Assembly: GCA_009667805.1 (NCBI GenBank)
Contig: CM019070.1
Span: 58,470,735-58,534,734, forward strand
Direction: 5' to 3'
Length of the DNA stretch: 64,000 nucleotides
From: Leptobrachium leishanense
Taxonomy: Eukaryota > Chordata > Amphibia > Anura > Megophryidae
How positions within the stretch are numbered: position 1 is the stretch's first letter; each line of letters starts with the position of its first letter. Of the stretch, positions 45,516-58,327 are shown piece after piece. A model generated the notes under the pieces. That model had not been told where the DNA came from and made no database searches. It saw nothing but the letters and a program-made list of their open reading frames with translations. The position numbers were made by a program, and so were the translations under genes.

Positions 45516-46975
45516 TAATGTCAAAAATGTATCCTGCACAAGCAGCACAGTAACCCTCAGTTATCAGTATAACCCTAGTTGACCATCTATCAGTGCACTA
45601 TGGACGAACAGTGGCAAAAGAAGCCCGCTCCATGGTGAGTTCCTGCTCAGGTCTCATAATTTGTAGCCTGAAGGGTCATCACAGAGGAGACTATACCATG
45701 TGAAATTCTGTGTTTCCATCCAAAAGTTAAGCCACAACTGAAAAGCCAAGTACCTCTTCTCTGTACTAGGGATACTGTTTCGATAATACATTTTTGTACA
45801 GCAATAACAGAAATGTGTAACATTCGGGGTGATAAGAATGGAAATCCTTCTTAACTTTACTAAAAGGTCTTCAGTTAAAATACTACTTTTATGCATGCCT
45901 TTAAATTTACCAGGATTGGGGTCAGAATGCATCCTGTAGTTGGATTCAATATATACATACATCTAAATGCAATTAGTATTCACAGACTAGCTGTAAACAT
46001 CACTTTATTTTATGTAGGGCATACAAATCGTAGATATAAGCAGAAATAGTTTGAGTATTTTTAGGCTCCTCACATTTCTTACTCTATCGTCACTTTCCGG
46101 TTATAGGAAATTCAATATGCGATAATGATCTGTGGAGGTGGCAACGTGCCAAAAAATACAATTATCACAGGCCAACTGTGGTGGCCCTGTTGAGTATACT
46201 TTATACCACAGGCTGACTAGATCTTGTCAATCAATTGTATTTAGTGAGGTATAAATGGGGTTTCCATAAACCTTGACGTTTATTTAGCCATTTTTGTCAT
46301 TTCTGCTTTTATTCATTTTCTCTCTCTTGACTATAATCTGATGTAGTAAGTGGTAAGGAGACAATGTAAGTATCCTTTTAATTGATATCTGATAGAATTG
46401 CTTTTTTATTGATTATCCAATTAACAAGGATTATCTTTGTTCCCCATTTTTCTTTTATTTATACTTACCTGCCAGCAGATAAACACGCTTGTGGATTTAT
46501 CAGGATAAGAAAAGAGCAAATAATGAGAACTGGTGTCCATTTCTCTCAATGGCCAACACAGTGGTCATGGTGCAATTAAGTGAGTGCTGTATAGTGAAGG
46601 GTTAACTCAGGGCTATAAGGTTAAGGTTTCATTTAGTGGAGTTTACTGAAAGGTATAGGCAGGGCTGTAAGGTTAAGGGTTAAATTAGAGGTGTTTAGTG
46701 AAGGGTTATGTCAGGGTTGCTGTAAGGTATCTCCCCTATTAACCAGATATCAGTCCCTGTACACAGAGCCCTATCTAACCATCCGATCCTTGAATGGTTG
46801 GTGATTCTCACTATCATCAGGGACTGGATACAGACAGAGAGGGTCAACAGACAATAGATAAGAAACAAACAGCAGGCCCAAGACATGCTGATCTTAATGT
46901 CATGAAATAGAGTTATCCTTATGCCAAGGATAATGCAAGACACGAGGCTACCAGGACTAGCCAGGTCAATAAGTG
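45516..46975. other. Gap, nothing recognised
   Basis: A 102-codon minus open frame at 45654-45962 matches no family I know and has no supporting context. 46560-46730 contains loosely repeated aaggttaagggtt words. Confidence 0.4.
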
Positions 46976-46977
46976 GA

Positions 46978-47150
46978 GAGTGGTTCTCAGACAGAGCAGG
47001 GTCGTTGTGTGTAGCGTGGTTCTAAGACAGATCAGGGTCGGTAAGTATAGCATGGTTCCCAGACAAAGCCGGGTCAATAACAGGAGTGTGGTTCTCAGAC
47101 AAAGCCGGGTCAATAACAGGAGCGTGGATCTCATACAAAGCAGGATCAGT
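46978..47150. repeat. ~36-bp tandem repeat
   Basis: About five copies of a unit containing gtggttctcagacaaagccg ggtcaataacagg. Adjacent to the L1 5' region; relation unknown. Confidence 0.75.
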
Positions 47151-47625
47151 TTCAGCCATCAAATCAATGTAAAGAACTGGGGAAGTAACTCCACGTCAGG
47201 GCAACGAGAGAATGTGGCAAACTGTCTTTTAAACCTGGCGGCTCTGCGTCATCATGCCGCGTCCCGTCTCCAGGCCAGTCACATGATCGGTCCGGGCTGG
47301 CATACAGGGCTGCCATCAGGGCATTACGGCCCATGCTGTGGTAAGGGCCCTGCTGACTAGGGGGGCCCGCCATTGGCGGTTATGTTTATAATAGACCGCA
47401 GGCCTCGGAGGAGGTATTGAGGCCTACCTGGGCCCGGAGACTCCAAGATGGCAGCCAACGGGCCCCCCTCTGATGATGTCAGAGGGGGTGCGCCAGATGG
47501 CTGCAGGCAGCCCCTACCCCCTCCAACTGGGTACTGGCTTTGTCCCATCGGCGCCGTAGATTACTGGGAAGGGGGGGACCGGCCCGAAGCGATCGGCGGC
47601 CGGAATTCAAGATAGCGCCAGCCGC

Positions 47626-48975
47626 TTGAGCCCAGAATCGCACGCGGCTCCACAGGCAGAATGCCCGGCTACGGGGTCTGAACTAATGGCCCTCACCACT
47701 ACCCTAGAAAGTATACTTACCACCATGTCGGCTGATTTAAAATCTCAACTTAAAGAGGTGGCCAAAGAGATTAGAGCAGATATCCAAAATCTGGCGGACA
47801 GCACGTCACATATAGAAGATAAAATGGGTGAATACGCAGATGCACAGAATCTTATGGCAGACAAAGTACAAGAATTAGAAGACTCGTTGGAGGGCTGTTT
47901 GGCTAAACTTGCTGACCTTGAAAATCGGTCTCGCAGACATAACTTGGAAATCTGCGGCATTTCTGAAAGCATTAAACCCCACCAGCTTGCTTCCTATGTC
48001 ACTGATTTTTTCTTGCACCTGGTACCAGAATTGACGCCTGATTCTTTACTGATGGACCGCATACACCGCCTTCCATGACCACCCGCTATACCTACGGATT
48101 TCACGTAAAATGTCATCTTACGCCTGCACTATTTCCGACCCAAGGAACTCATCTTTCAAGCACTGCGGAAACCTCAGGCGTTATCTCCTGATTACGAAAA
48201 GCTGCAGGTAGTTCATGACCTAGCAAAACGCACTCTTGATTTCTGACGCTCACTCCAAAGGGTAACTACTACGCTCCGACAACATGATATTTTATACCGC
48301 TGGGGTTTCCCACAGAGCTTGCTGATATCTCATGATGGATCCCAACGGACTTATCTAACACGGACTGGTGTTTAAGAGCTTTTCTGGGAAGCTACCACCC
48401 TACCTGAATAGGCTGCTTCCTCCAGCAGTTCCCTCATCCTATAACCTCCGATCCAGGACCATCACCTTACTTGCAATACCACAATACAAAAAGAAAATGT
48501 CTCGAACCTCATTTTCCTACAGAACACCACAATTATGGAATAACCTCCCAGACGCCATCAAATCTTCCCCCAGTCTAAAGTTCCTTAAGAGCTCCATATT
48601 AACATACCTCAATAAGGAATGCACCTGTAAACATGTAACATAGTGACTATATTACTTACATATTTATTTTTTGCTAATCTGAATATTTGTTTTGTTTTAA
48701 TTTCTTGCATTTTACTACTTTGTATTTCTGTAACCATGTTCTTGAACCCAGGACATACTTGAAAACGAGAGAAATCTCAATGTATCCTTCCTGGTAAAAT
48801 CCTTTATAAATAAATAAATAAATAAATAAACGTGTGGTTACGACGCTGGAACAGGGCCTACAGTTACTGTCAGAGAGGGATTTATCCCCAGCCTCACCTA
48901 ACCGACAAAACTCGATGTTACCTCAACGGATCCCAAAGGAATGGAAGAAAGTTCCTAAAGGGAAACCGGGCTTAG
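47626..48975 (+). pseudogene. L1 ORF1, several stops, split by an L2 tail
   Basis: Coiled coil (about residues 25-105, ILTTMSADLKSQLKEVAKE to KVQELEDSLEGCLAKL), then the RRM-type block LENRSRRHNLEICGISES. TGA falls after MDRIHRLP (48076-48078), with further stops before LRKPQALSPDYEKLQVV and DILYRWGFPQSLLISHDG. The C-terminal domain is split after TRTGV; beyond the L2 tail the frame resumes VVTTLEQGLQLLSERDL (48832 on). Confidence 0.8.
48371..48830 (+). mobile_element. L2-clade LINE 3' end inserted in L1 ORF1
   Basis: Encodes the C-terminus of an L2-type ORF2 (KLPPYLNRLLPPAVPSSYNL, FSYRTPQLWNNLPDAIKSS), then a 3' UTR with ggacatacttgaaaacgaga and a (TAAA)n tail to 48830. A 4-bp GTGT flanks both sides. 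The last ~60 bp before the tail are shared with the SINE at 56251 and its fragment at 60277. Confidence 0.85.
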
Positions 48976-50191
48976 GTGCCTCTTGCATTTTTTCTTTGTC
49001 CTGACATATTCCGGCGGATCCACAGAGGCCTGCCTTGGAGTCCTTTCGTGTCTTGTTACGACTAGGATTTCCTGTTCTGGGACTGATTGCTTACTTCCTT
49101 TTTACTTCAACTTTGCTAGTGACTTTCGTGTTCTTGCATACCACCAAGGTCCGGCAGCTCCATCCAGTTTAGAGAAATTCTCTCCCACGTCCCTCTTTTT
49201 CTCCCTCTCTTGGTGAGAGCTGTGGTTCGACAGCGGGTTTGCTGCCACATAGGAGATTTCAAAAAAAATTTATGTACATAGTTTTTCTTCTGTTTTTTTC
49301 CTTTTTTATTTTTTTTACACCCCTATTTTTCCTTTTTTTCCAGGACCCACCGGCCATGCTTCTGTAGATTGCTCAACAGCAACTCCTCCTATGCGGTGCA
49401 CTCGACGCACAGACGGAGGGACAATACTCATTTTTTCAGACTTGGTCAGTCTCCTATACATCCTCACTTTTGAGGTCACAAGCCTTTGTGAACCCGGGTA
49501 AGTATTTAATGCAATGTTTTTACTATTCCCGCTGTACTAAGCATTTTATACACGACTCTCCATTATGAAAATTGTTTCCTATAATGTTCAGGGTCTAAAT
49601 ATCCCCTTTAAACGTAGGACGCTCTACAAAGAGCTTAACTGAGGCAGAGGTCATTTGTCTTCAGGAGACTAATTTCAGGAGACTTTCTCACCCCCTGATA
49701 ATCTGGCCCAACTACACCACCCAATTCCATTTCACGGGCCCATCCAAATCGAAAGGGGTTTCCATTATTATTAGAAATAACATGTTTGAATTACATCGTA
49801 AACTATCGGATCCTAACGACAGGTACCTGATTTTAGTATGCTCCATGAATCATAAGATTTATACTATTCTCAATTTGTATGCTCCCAACGAGAATCAAGT
49901 GGCGTTTACTACGTCTATACTCGCAAAATTATCCTCCGTCCTAACTGGAAATCTAATCATATGCGGCGATCTAAACTTTAGTCTAGACCCACTCAAGGAC
50001 ACCTCGGGTTTTGGTTCTCGCCCTCTGACTGGCAATCGTGAAAGACTGGTAGACAAGTTTTAAGACTTATTAAGTGACTACCACCTACCTACTTGATGTT
50101 TGGCGCATATTCCACCCTAGCGAGGTGGACTATACATTTTATTCTAAGGTGCACAAAACACATACCAGAATTGATTACGTACTGATACAGC

Positions 50192-52284
50192 CAGGGCCGG
50201 ATTAACATAGGGGCGGATTTTAGCGGCCGCTCCAGGCCTCCTTCTCAAAATAGGCCCGCAGCAGCCCAGCCAAGAGGAGCCGCTGGCCGGCCTGCCAGAC
50301 TCACACTGCAATGCCGATGCAGCCGCTGGATCTGGATGATGCGGCCCGGCCATATAATGGAGAGACAGGTAAGACAGGCCGTGCGTGGAAGCGATCAACA
50401 CGTGATTGGAGGTATCCGGTCACGTGCACCAGCGGGGTTGCTTATTTGATTGCAAGGGAGGGGGATGAAGGCACACAGTGCACAGGTTTGCAGACTAATC
50501 CGCCCAGCCCACACTGTGTTGCCTGCACAGCCCACACAGCATGTCAGCCCAGGCCCCCGGCACGAGGAGGATTGCTTGCAGAGCAGCAGGCATGCCCTGA
50601 TTTTTCCCTGCGCTACACTTTTTTCCCAATTTATTTAATAGGAGCAAGCGGCAGCGAAGGGGAAGGAGAGCAGGCCCACCAGGAAGAGCAGCATGCTGAC
50701 CATTGGCCACCCCCACCCCCGACGGCAACAACAGGGTAGGAGATCCCCATGAGAACAGCAGGGCCTGGCTTGCTGGGGTGCCCTCCAGGAGTAGGCTGGA
50801 TGTGATGCTGCAGACTGCCATTCTGGCAGCATAGTGTCTCTTCACATGTGCAAGACGTTCAGTGCACACACTGCCCTGCCTTCAAGGCCAGTCTCTCTCT
50901 GGCTGGCATTGCAAAGCCAGGATGTCAGCAGGGGTGCAGGTTCCTCACATCCCAGCTGCTCTGCACAGCATCCTGCATGATCAGAGACACAGGCAACAGG
51001 AGCTCTCCCTGCTTTCATCTACAGATCACCATGAACTGTTACAGGACAGGGAAGAGGAGCCTTCTGTGCTTAAAACAAAAGGAAGCCCCTACCATGTGTT
51101 AGGGAGCAGCTGCCTTCTGAATCCCATGTGTTAAAGGGCTAAGGTGTTAGCAGGAGGCAGAATAAATATCTGGAAAGTGAGATGTGCTCTTCTGCCCTCC
51201 ATCAAACACAGTTACTGATAGAATCTACATTCTGCATAACCAAATCCCTACCTGTGACCCCTGCGTAACCAAATCCCTACCTGTGACCCCTGCGTAACCA
51301 AATCCCTACCAGTAACCCCCGCATAACCAAATTCCTACCTGTAACCCCAGCGTAACCAAATCCCTACCTGTGACCCCTGCATAACCAAATTCCTACCTGT
51401 AACCCCTGCGTAACCAAATCCCTACCTGTGACCCCTGCGTAACCAAATCCCTACCAGTGACCCCTGCGTAACCAAATTCCTACCTGTAACCCATGCGAAA
51501 CAAATCTCTACCTGTAACCCCTGCGTAAACAAATCCCTACCTGTAACCCCTGTGTAACCAAATCCCTACCTGTAACCCCTGCGTAACCAAATCCCTTCCA
51601 GTGACCCCTGCATAACCAAATCCCTACCAGTGACCCCTGTGTAACCAAATCCCTACCTGTAACCCCTGCGTAAACAAATCCCTACCTGTAACCCCTGCGT
51701 AACCAAATCCCTACCTGTACCCCCTGCGTAACCAAATCCCTACCTGTAACGCCTACGTAACCAGATCCCTGTCCCACATCCCTACCCGTAACTCTTGAAT
51801 AACCAGATCCCCTGTCCCACATCCCTACCCGTAACCCCTGACTGACCAGATCCCTGTTCCACATCCCTACCCGTAACCCCTGATTAACCAGATCCCTGTC
51901 CCACATCCCTACCCGTAACCCCTGATTAACCAGATCCCTGTCCCACATCCCTACCCATAACCCCTGATTAACCAGATCCCCTGTCCCACATCCCTACCCG
52001 TAACCCCTGAATAACCAGATCTCTGTCCCATATCCCTGATTAACCAGATCCCTGCCCCACATCCCTACCCGTAACCCCTGATTAACCAGAACCCTGCCCC
52101 ACATCCCTACCCGTAACCCCTGATTTACCAGATCCCTGTCCCACATCCCTACCTGTAACCCCTGAATAACATCAGTACACCGGGAGGGGTTAAAGAGCAG
52201 GGTCTGACTTTTTCATTTTATTTCTATAAAAAGGCCCACCAAACTCCTCAGCACCAGGCCCATGATACTCTTAATCCGGCCCTG
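50192..52284. mobile_element. Non-autonomous hAT derivative, 2093 bp, in L1 ORF2
   Basis: Ends CAGGGCCGGATTAA and TTAATCCGGCCCTG are perfect complements, flanked by GATACAGC (50184-50191) and GATACAGG (52285-52292), an 8-bp duplication with one difference. CAGGG ends plus 8 bp mark hAT. The interior has no transposase: a GC-rich half (50195-51230) and a tandem array (51233-52165). The L1 frame is continuous once the insert is removed. Confidence 0.9.
51233..52165. repeat. Minisatellite with 29-bp then 42-bp units
   Basis: About 18 copies of tgcgtaaccaaatccctacctgtaacccc-type 29-bp units (written here in parts: tgcgtaaccaaatcccta + cctgtaacccc) up to about 51768, then about nine copies of a longer ~42-bp unit that adds gtcccacatccctaccc. 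The second unit looks like the first with an internal insertion. Confidence 0.9.
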
Positions 52285-54384
52285 GATACAGGGACAACTA
52301 CTCCCGTGGGTTGAGAGCTGCTCTATTGGAACCATCTCTTGCTCTGACCACGCACCAGTGACCTTGACCCTCAAAAACGATTATAAAATGTTTGGCCATT
52401 CACCTTGGTGCCTTAGCGATTCTGTATTGTCTGACGCAGCTGCTAAACATGACTTGACTTCACAATTGTCCTCATACTTTGAACTCAACACAAGTGATGA
52501 CTTACCCGCCATGACCATATGGCAGGCTCATAAGGCAGTTCTGAGAGGGCACTGTATTTAATGGGTGTCCCATTTTAAGAAAACTAAGTTCTTCTTTTAC
52601 AGAAACTAGAATCTCTCTATCGGTCACACAAACTATCCCCTTCGGATGCTACTTTTGAGTGAAACCCATGACGGACTGCATTCACTCGACAGACAGTCAC
52701 ATTTCTCTCACCTACAGCACCTTAAGACACGCTTTTACGCTTACGGAAACAAACCCAGCAGACTATTGGCACAAAGATTGCGCACGCTCCAACCTAAACA
52801 GCGTATAGACAAACTCCACGTTACTGGCCGAGCGGCTGTACATAAACCTACTGATATTGCGGAGGAGCTCGCAACTTATTACTCTCTATACAATCTAGCT
52901 GATAACGACACTATCTCCCACCCCAATACCGCTGACATTGATGCTTATCTCTCGCACATTCATCTTCCTACCTTGTCCAGAGCGCAAATGGACCGACTGT
53001 CCCAACCATTCTCTATCACAGAAATCACAAAAGTTATTTATTCTCTACCTCATGGCAAAGCTCCTGGCCCGGATGGGTTCCCATCCTCTTATTATAAATC
53101 ATTTACCTCTCATCTATTCCCCCATTTATATAGAGTCTTCATGAAGGCCTCCTCCGAAGGCACGTTTCCAAGGGAAATGTTGCAGGCCACCATTGTCACT
53201 ATGCCCAAACCGGGCAAGCCCCTGACTTCCTGTCCCAATTTTCGCCCCATTTCATTATTAAACACGGACATAAAAATCTATGCCAAGTCGTTAGCCACTC
53301 GATTAAATGACATACTCCCTACTCTAATTGGGCGAGATCAGGTCTGGTTTATTAAAGGTTGACAGGGGACTGAAAACTCAAAGAAATTGCTGGCCCTATT
53401 GGAATACCAATCTACATGCAATATCCCCTGCTCATGACTTTCACTCGACGCTGAGAAAGCGTTCGATAGGCTTCATTTGGGGATTCATGCGAAGAGTTCT
53501 CTGTAAATTTGGTTTCTTGGATGAGCATATTCGATCTATTATGGTACTATATGAGCAACCAACTGCTAAAGTGTTAATTAGCGTTTTTTTATCCAGCGCA
53601 TTTGATATCACCAACGGCATGCGCCAAGGCTGCCCCCTATCCCCGCTGCTTTACGCCTTAGTACTAGAACCCCTGGCCCAAGCTATTAGGCAGGATGATC
53701 TTATAAGTGGAATGCAATGCAATATAAGTGGAATTGGCCCCAAGACGTTTAAATGAAACTTATTTGCGGATGATATCTTCCTAACTCTTACTGACCCTAT
53801 ATCTTCTTTACCCCCCCTTCATGCAGCTTTGAGAGACTAGGGCCTAGTTTCTTATCATTCCATTAATTTACCTAAAACACAAGCACTGGCTCTAGGAGTC
53901 TCCCCTGATGACTTACGGACTAGAAAAGCTGGTTACTCTTTTGCATGGAATAAACAGGGTATTAGATATTTGGGCGTCACAATTCCAGGGAGGTTGGAGG
54001 ATGTCTTGCCCACTAACCATAAGAAGGTCTTCTCTGAAGCGAAATCGATACTGTTATGGTGGAGATCTGTGAAACTGTCATGGCTAGACAGAGCGGCGGC
54101 TGTTAAAATGACGATATTACCCAAGCTGTTATATGTATTTCGTATGTTACCCATTTGTATAGCTAGGTCTTAATTTGGTTCAACATGACATCTCCTCCTT
54201 TATTTGGAACGGAAAGCGACCATGTATCCCATTCAAGGTCCTCACCTCTTCCCCTACTGGTGGAGGTCTTACATTTCCCCAAGTCACAGTGTATTATAAA
54301 GCGGCAGTTATAGCCTCTTTGTGCGAAACCTTTCTGGTACAACAACCTCAATGGACATACAGTCAGGTCCAGAAATATTGGGAC

Positions 54385-55043
54385 TGTTATGAACCGGCGG
54401 CTGGCGCGGCTCCGGCGTCCATCGGTGCGCTCTCGAGGGCTGCGTCTCCCTCGCAGCCCTTCCTTGCACCATATGCGCGCATGCCGTCGTCTCTTCCGGG
54501 TTTGATGCCTCCCAGCGGCGTGACGTCATCACGCCTCCACCGCGGACCTTTCTGCACCATGTGATCGTGTTGGCCAATCGGGAGGCAGGGCGCGAGATTT
54601 AAACCTGCTTTTTGCCTTTTTCTTTGCCCTTTCGTGGTTTTAGCTTGCTTGACCCTTGGTGCTGTATTCTGATATTCCTGATTGATTTATTTGTGTATGA
54701 CCTGACTTTTGGCTACTGACCTGAGTACCTCTATTATCCTCTGACCCGGCTTTTGGAAATTGACCTTGCTTTTGGCTTCTCCCTATTACCTGGGCTAGTA
54801 GTATCTTCCCTGGTACCACTTTTGCTTCAGGAGACCGCCTCGTATTTCTTTACTTACCTGTCCTTTTACCAGCCACACTAAGGACTGGTTTCTGTCATCC
54901 TTCCTTTCCCTGCCTTATTGGTTCACCTATCGCTACTGCGTAACCCAGCCACCTTAAGGACTGGTATCGCAATTAGTTCTGAGTCTCCTCTTTCCTTATT
55001 GGGCTGACCGTAGCTACCCTCGGATACGTGTGTCTGCCTGACA
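54385..55043 (+). mobile_element. Solo LTR, 659 bp, TSD GGGAC, in a Tc1 terminal repeat
   Basis: Ends TGTTATGAACC and CTGCCTGACA, flanked by perfect GGGAC repeats (54380-54384 and 55044-55048). The uninterrupted version of the target is present in the opposite terminal repeat of the same Tc1 (around 56843-56850), which proves both boundaries. Plus orientation is suggested by the TG-rich start and a TTTAAA box near 54597. Confidence 0.92.
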
Positions 55044-55381
55044 GGGACATCAACACAATTCTAACATCTTTGGCTCTATACACCACCACAATGGAGTTGT
55101 AATGAAACAAACACAATGTGCTTTAACTGCAGACTGTCAGCTTTAATTTGAGGGTATGTACATCCAACTCAGGTGAACGGTGTAGGACTTACAGCAGTTT
55201 TCAGACGTGCCTCCCACTTGTTAAGGGACCAAAAGTAATGGGACAATTGGCTTCTCAGCTGTTCCATGGCCAGGTGTGTGATATTCCCTCATTACCCCAA
55301 TTACAATGTGCAGATAAAAGGCCCAGAGTTCATTTCAAGTGTGCTATTTGCATTTGGAATCTGTTGCTGTCAACTCTCAAG

Positions 55382-56620
55382 ATGAGATCCAAAGAGATGT
55401 CACTATCAGTGAAGCAAGCCATCATTAGGCTGAAGAAGCAAACAAACCCATCAGAGAGATAGCAAGAACATTAGGCGAGGCCAAAACAACTGTTTGTAAC
55501 ATTCTCAAAAAGAAGGAATGCACCAGTGGGCTCAGCAACACCAAAAGACCCCGGAGACCATGGAAAACAACTGTGGTGGATGACCGAAGAATTCTTTCTC
55601 TGGTGAAGAAAACACCCTTCACAACAGTTGGCCAGATCAAGAACACTCTCCAGGAGGTAGGTGTATGTGTCTCAAAGTCAACAATCAATAGAAGACTTCA
55701 CCAGAGTGAATACAGAGCTTCACCACAAGATGTAAACCATTGGTGAGCCTCAAAAACAGGAAGGCCAGATTAGAGTTTTCCAAACAACACCTAACAAAGC
55801 CTTCACAGTTCTGGAACAAGATACTATGGACAGATGAGACCAAGATCAACTTGTACCAGAGTGATGGGAATAGAAGAGTATGGAGAAGGAAAGGAACTGC
55901 TCATGTTCCTAAGCATACCACCTCATCAGTGAAACATGGTGGTGGTAGTGTCATGGCGTGGGCATGTATGGCTGCCAATGGAACTGGTTCTCTTGTATTT
56001 ATTGATGATGTGACTGCTGACAAAAGCAGCAGGATGAATTCTGAAGTGTTTCGGGCAATATTATCTGCTCACATTCAGCCAAATGCTGCAGAACTCATTG
56101 GACGGCGCTTCACAGTGCAGATGGACAATGACCCAAAGCATACTGCAAAAGCAACCAAAAAGTTTTTGAAGGGACAGAAGTGGAATGTTATGCAATGGCC
56201 AAGTCAATCACCTGCCCGGAATCCCATTGAGCATGCATTTCAGTTGCTGGGTGGAGTAGAGGTAATGTCACCATTCTGCAAGGAGAGAGCCTGTGGAGTC
56301 ATGGGTTTGATCCCAGCGTGCAACCTCTCCAGTAAGTGTCCTTGGCAAGACACCTAACGGTACATACTCGCCACTCAGGACATACTTGAAAACGAGAGAA
56401 ATCTCAATGTATCCTTCCTGGTAAAATCCTTTCACAAAAAAAAAAAAAAAATACAAAACTGACGGGAAAATGCCCCAAGAACAAGCAGGAACTGAAGACA
56501 GTTGCAGTAGAGGCCTGGCAGAGCATCACCAGGGATGAAACCCAGCATCTGGTGGTGATGCGTTCCAGACTTCAGGCTGTGATTGACTGCAAAAGATTTG
56601 CAACCAAGTATTAAGAAGGG
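55382..56620 (+). pseudogene. Tc1 transposase, frameshifted and SINE-interrupted
   Basis: Start MRSKEMSLSVKQAIIRLKK (55382), then a frameshift into IREIARTLGEAKTTVCNI (HTH), KRPRRPWKTT and KKTPFTTVGQIKNTLQEVG. Core from 55740: FWNKILWTDETKINLYQ (first Asp), GGGSVMAWACMAANGTG, FTVQMDNDPKHTA (second Asp), and SPARNPIEHAFQLL with Glu, where Tc1 usually has PDLNPIE. The coding region resumes after the SINE (KCPKNKQELKTVAVEAWQSI-like, 56470-56530). Confidence 0.88.
56251..56451 (+). mobile_element. tRNA-derived SINE with L2-type tail
   Basis: The head (56251-56325) resembles a tRNA gene, with an A-box-like ggagtagaggtaa and a B box GGTTTGATCCC (56304-56314, one mismatch from consensus), the internal RNA polymerase III promoter. 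The body (gtccttggcaagacacctaa) leads to ggacatacttgaaaacgaga, which matches the 3' end of the L2 at 48371-48830, then poly(A) to 56451. It disrupts the Tc1 transposase gene. Confidence 0.8.
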
Positions 56621-58327
56621 AAAGTTTGATTTATGATTATTATTCTGTCCCATTACTTTTGGTCCCTTAACAAGGGGGAGGCACATCTGCAAACTGCAGT
56701 AAGTCCTACACCGTTCACCTGAGTTGGATGTACATACCCTCAAATTAAAGCTGACAGTCTGCAGTTAAAGCACATTGAGTTTGTTTCATTCCAACTCCAT
56801 TGTGGTGGTGTATAGAGCCAAAGATGTTAGAATTGTGTCGATGTCCCAATATTTCTGGACCTGACTGTATATACAGTCAACATCACTGTCTGGTCACTCT
56901 TTCCCCAGTTTTCTCCTCATACCCCTTAAATTTAGGCCTCCTCTCCCGTCAGCCCTCAAGATAACCAAATGGTATTTTACCATTTGGGACCAACAGGTCC
57001 GTGCCTTAACTTCCCAGTATCCTTTATCCCTTGCCACCCCAGTAGCCGCTCTGGGCTTTGTGATCCCCTTCTTTAATCCTAAACCATGGATTCAAAATGG
57101 TATCGTACATGTGTTTCAGTTTTTTCCGGCCTCCTCCCTTCTCTCCTTTGCCCAACTGCAGATTAAATATGGGATACCTCCTCCTGCATTTCTACCATGC
57201 CTTCAAATAAAATCTTACATGGGAAAGCAAGGAATGCTGAGTCTAACCTCGGCAGGTATGCCTCTACTTTCCTCACTTGAGACTTTTATGATTTATCCCT
57301 CACAAACCACCAAACTCCTTTCCAGCTATACTTTGCTGATGTCCGCTACTGATTCTCCCCAGCGCTCATTTCAAAAAGCCTGGGAAAATGAGCTTAACAT
57401 ACCCATTACAACAGAACAGTGGTCCCACATATTTTTATTTGACAAAGGGGTGTCCCGGTGCATTTCTATATAGATGGTACTTGGTCCCCACCAGGGAATG
57501 CCACTTTAATAAGACTGTTACCGATACCTGCTAGCAGTGCCTCACTGTACAAGGCACAATGTTACATGTATGGTGGTCCTGTCCGGTACTTCAACCTTTT
57601 TGGCTACAAGTGGCGGCATTTGTAGAGGAGGTTTTGGGCACAGCGATCCCGTTCTCACCGGAACATTACCTATTGGGTGCCCTTCCTAACGAGGTGAGGA
57701 GAATGCAGCGACAACATAAACGGTTTTGTATTGTTGCGTCTTGCTGTTTTCTCCTCATTGCTAGACTTTGGAAACAAACTAATTCTCCCACTCTTCCTGC
57801 TTTGATTAAGGTGATATCTGATCTTGCGATTTCTGAGGACCTGGCCCGGTCAAATTTTAACCTTCCCGCCCCTAAACAAGACCCTTGTCATTGTGGAGTG
57901 ACCACCTCCTTTATCAATCTACTGAAACTGTAAAACCTAATCTCCCACAATGACATTTCCGACGACCTAATTTCACTGAATCTGAAGCTCCCTGGTTCCT
58001 GACAAGTTACACAGCTATCTTACGAAGGAGTTCTCGATGATGGCCCCCCTCCTCCCCCCTTTTTCCTTTTTTCTTTATTTGTCTTTCCCCTTTTTTTTTA
58101 TTATAACCTTTATTTTAAGAGATTCGTCTATTTCATTGTTTGCTATAATACTGCAATGTTTAAAATTCATTGCCATTCAGAAGAGCAATTATTGACAGGC
58201 ACAGCATCGTATCATCGCTTCCGTTAATTAGAACGACTTCTCCCCTTTTATGTATGTTACTGTTCCCCTTTTTCTTTTTGTATCCTATATTCTTTGATTG
58301 AAACAATAAAAAACTTAAAAAAAAACC

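Larger units (their letters stand above)
54360..56867 (+). mobile_element. Tc1/mariner element in L1 ORF2, with two insertions
   Basis: Ends CAGTCAGGTCCAGAAATATT (both, inverted), flanked by TA (54358-54359 and 56868-56869). The left terminal repeat is split by a solo LTR (54385-55043), and the transposase gene by a SINE (56251-56451). Without these the element is about 1.65 kb. Terminal repeats of about 200 bp. Confidence 0.9.
49565..57933 (+). pseudogene. L1 ORF2 (endonuclease, RT, Cys motif), heavily broken
   Basis: APE domain: MKIVSYNVQGLNIPFKRR, NLYAPNENQ, LIICGDLNFSLDP, SCSDHAPVTL. RT: HGKAPGPDGFPSSYYK, FRPISLLNTDIKIYAK, a degraded DAEKAFDR block, NGMRQGCPLSPLLYALVLEP and LFADDIFLTL (about 53758-53790). 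C-terminal part: RYLGVT-like IRYLGVTIPGRL, WNGKRPCIPFK, then after the Tc1, AALGFVIPFFNPKPW and the Cys region MLHVWWSCPVLQPFW. Stops and frameshifts are frequent. Interrupted by the hAT derivative and the Tc1. Confidence 0.85.
47350..58327 (+). mobile_element. L1/Tx1-type LINE (plus) with three nested insertions
   Basis: 5' UTR (start uncertain, about 47350), ORF1 (47626 on), ORF2 (49565-57933) and 3' UTR with AATAAA (58305-58310) and a short poly(A) to 58327. It is interrupted by an L2 tail (48371-48830), a hAT derivative (50192-52284) and a Tc1 (54360-56867). Removing these leaves about 5.9 kb, a normal full-length L1. Both ORFs have multiple stops. Confidence 0.85.

Noticed and set aside
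45654..45962. 102-codon minus open frame
   Set aside because: No recognisable family, no context and composition like the surrounding AT-rich DNA; not called as a gene.
50311..51134. Open frames in the GC-rich half of the hAT derivative
   Set aside because: They overlap on both strands without domains, and the element is non-autonomous.
51233..52165. Regular 29-bp repeats that look CRISPR-like
   Set aside because: The whole unit repeats head to tail, without spacers, inside a hAT derivative.
56304..56314. tRNA gene suggested by a B box
   Set aside because: The sequence has no foldable cloverleaf with anticodon arm and continues into a LINE-type tail; it is a SINE head.
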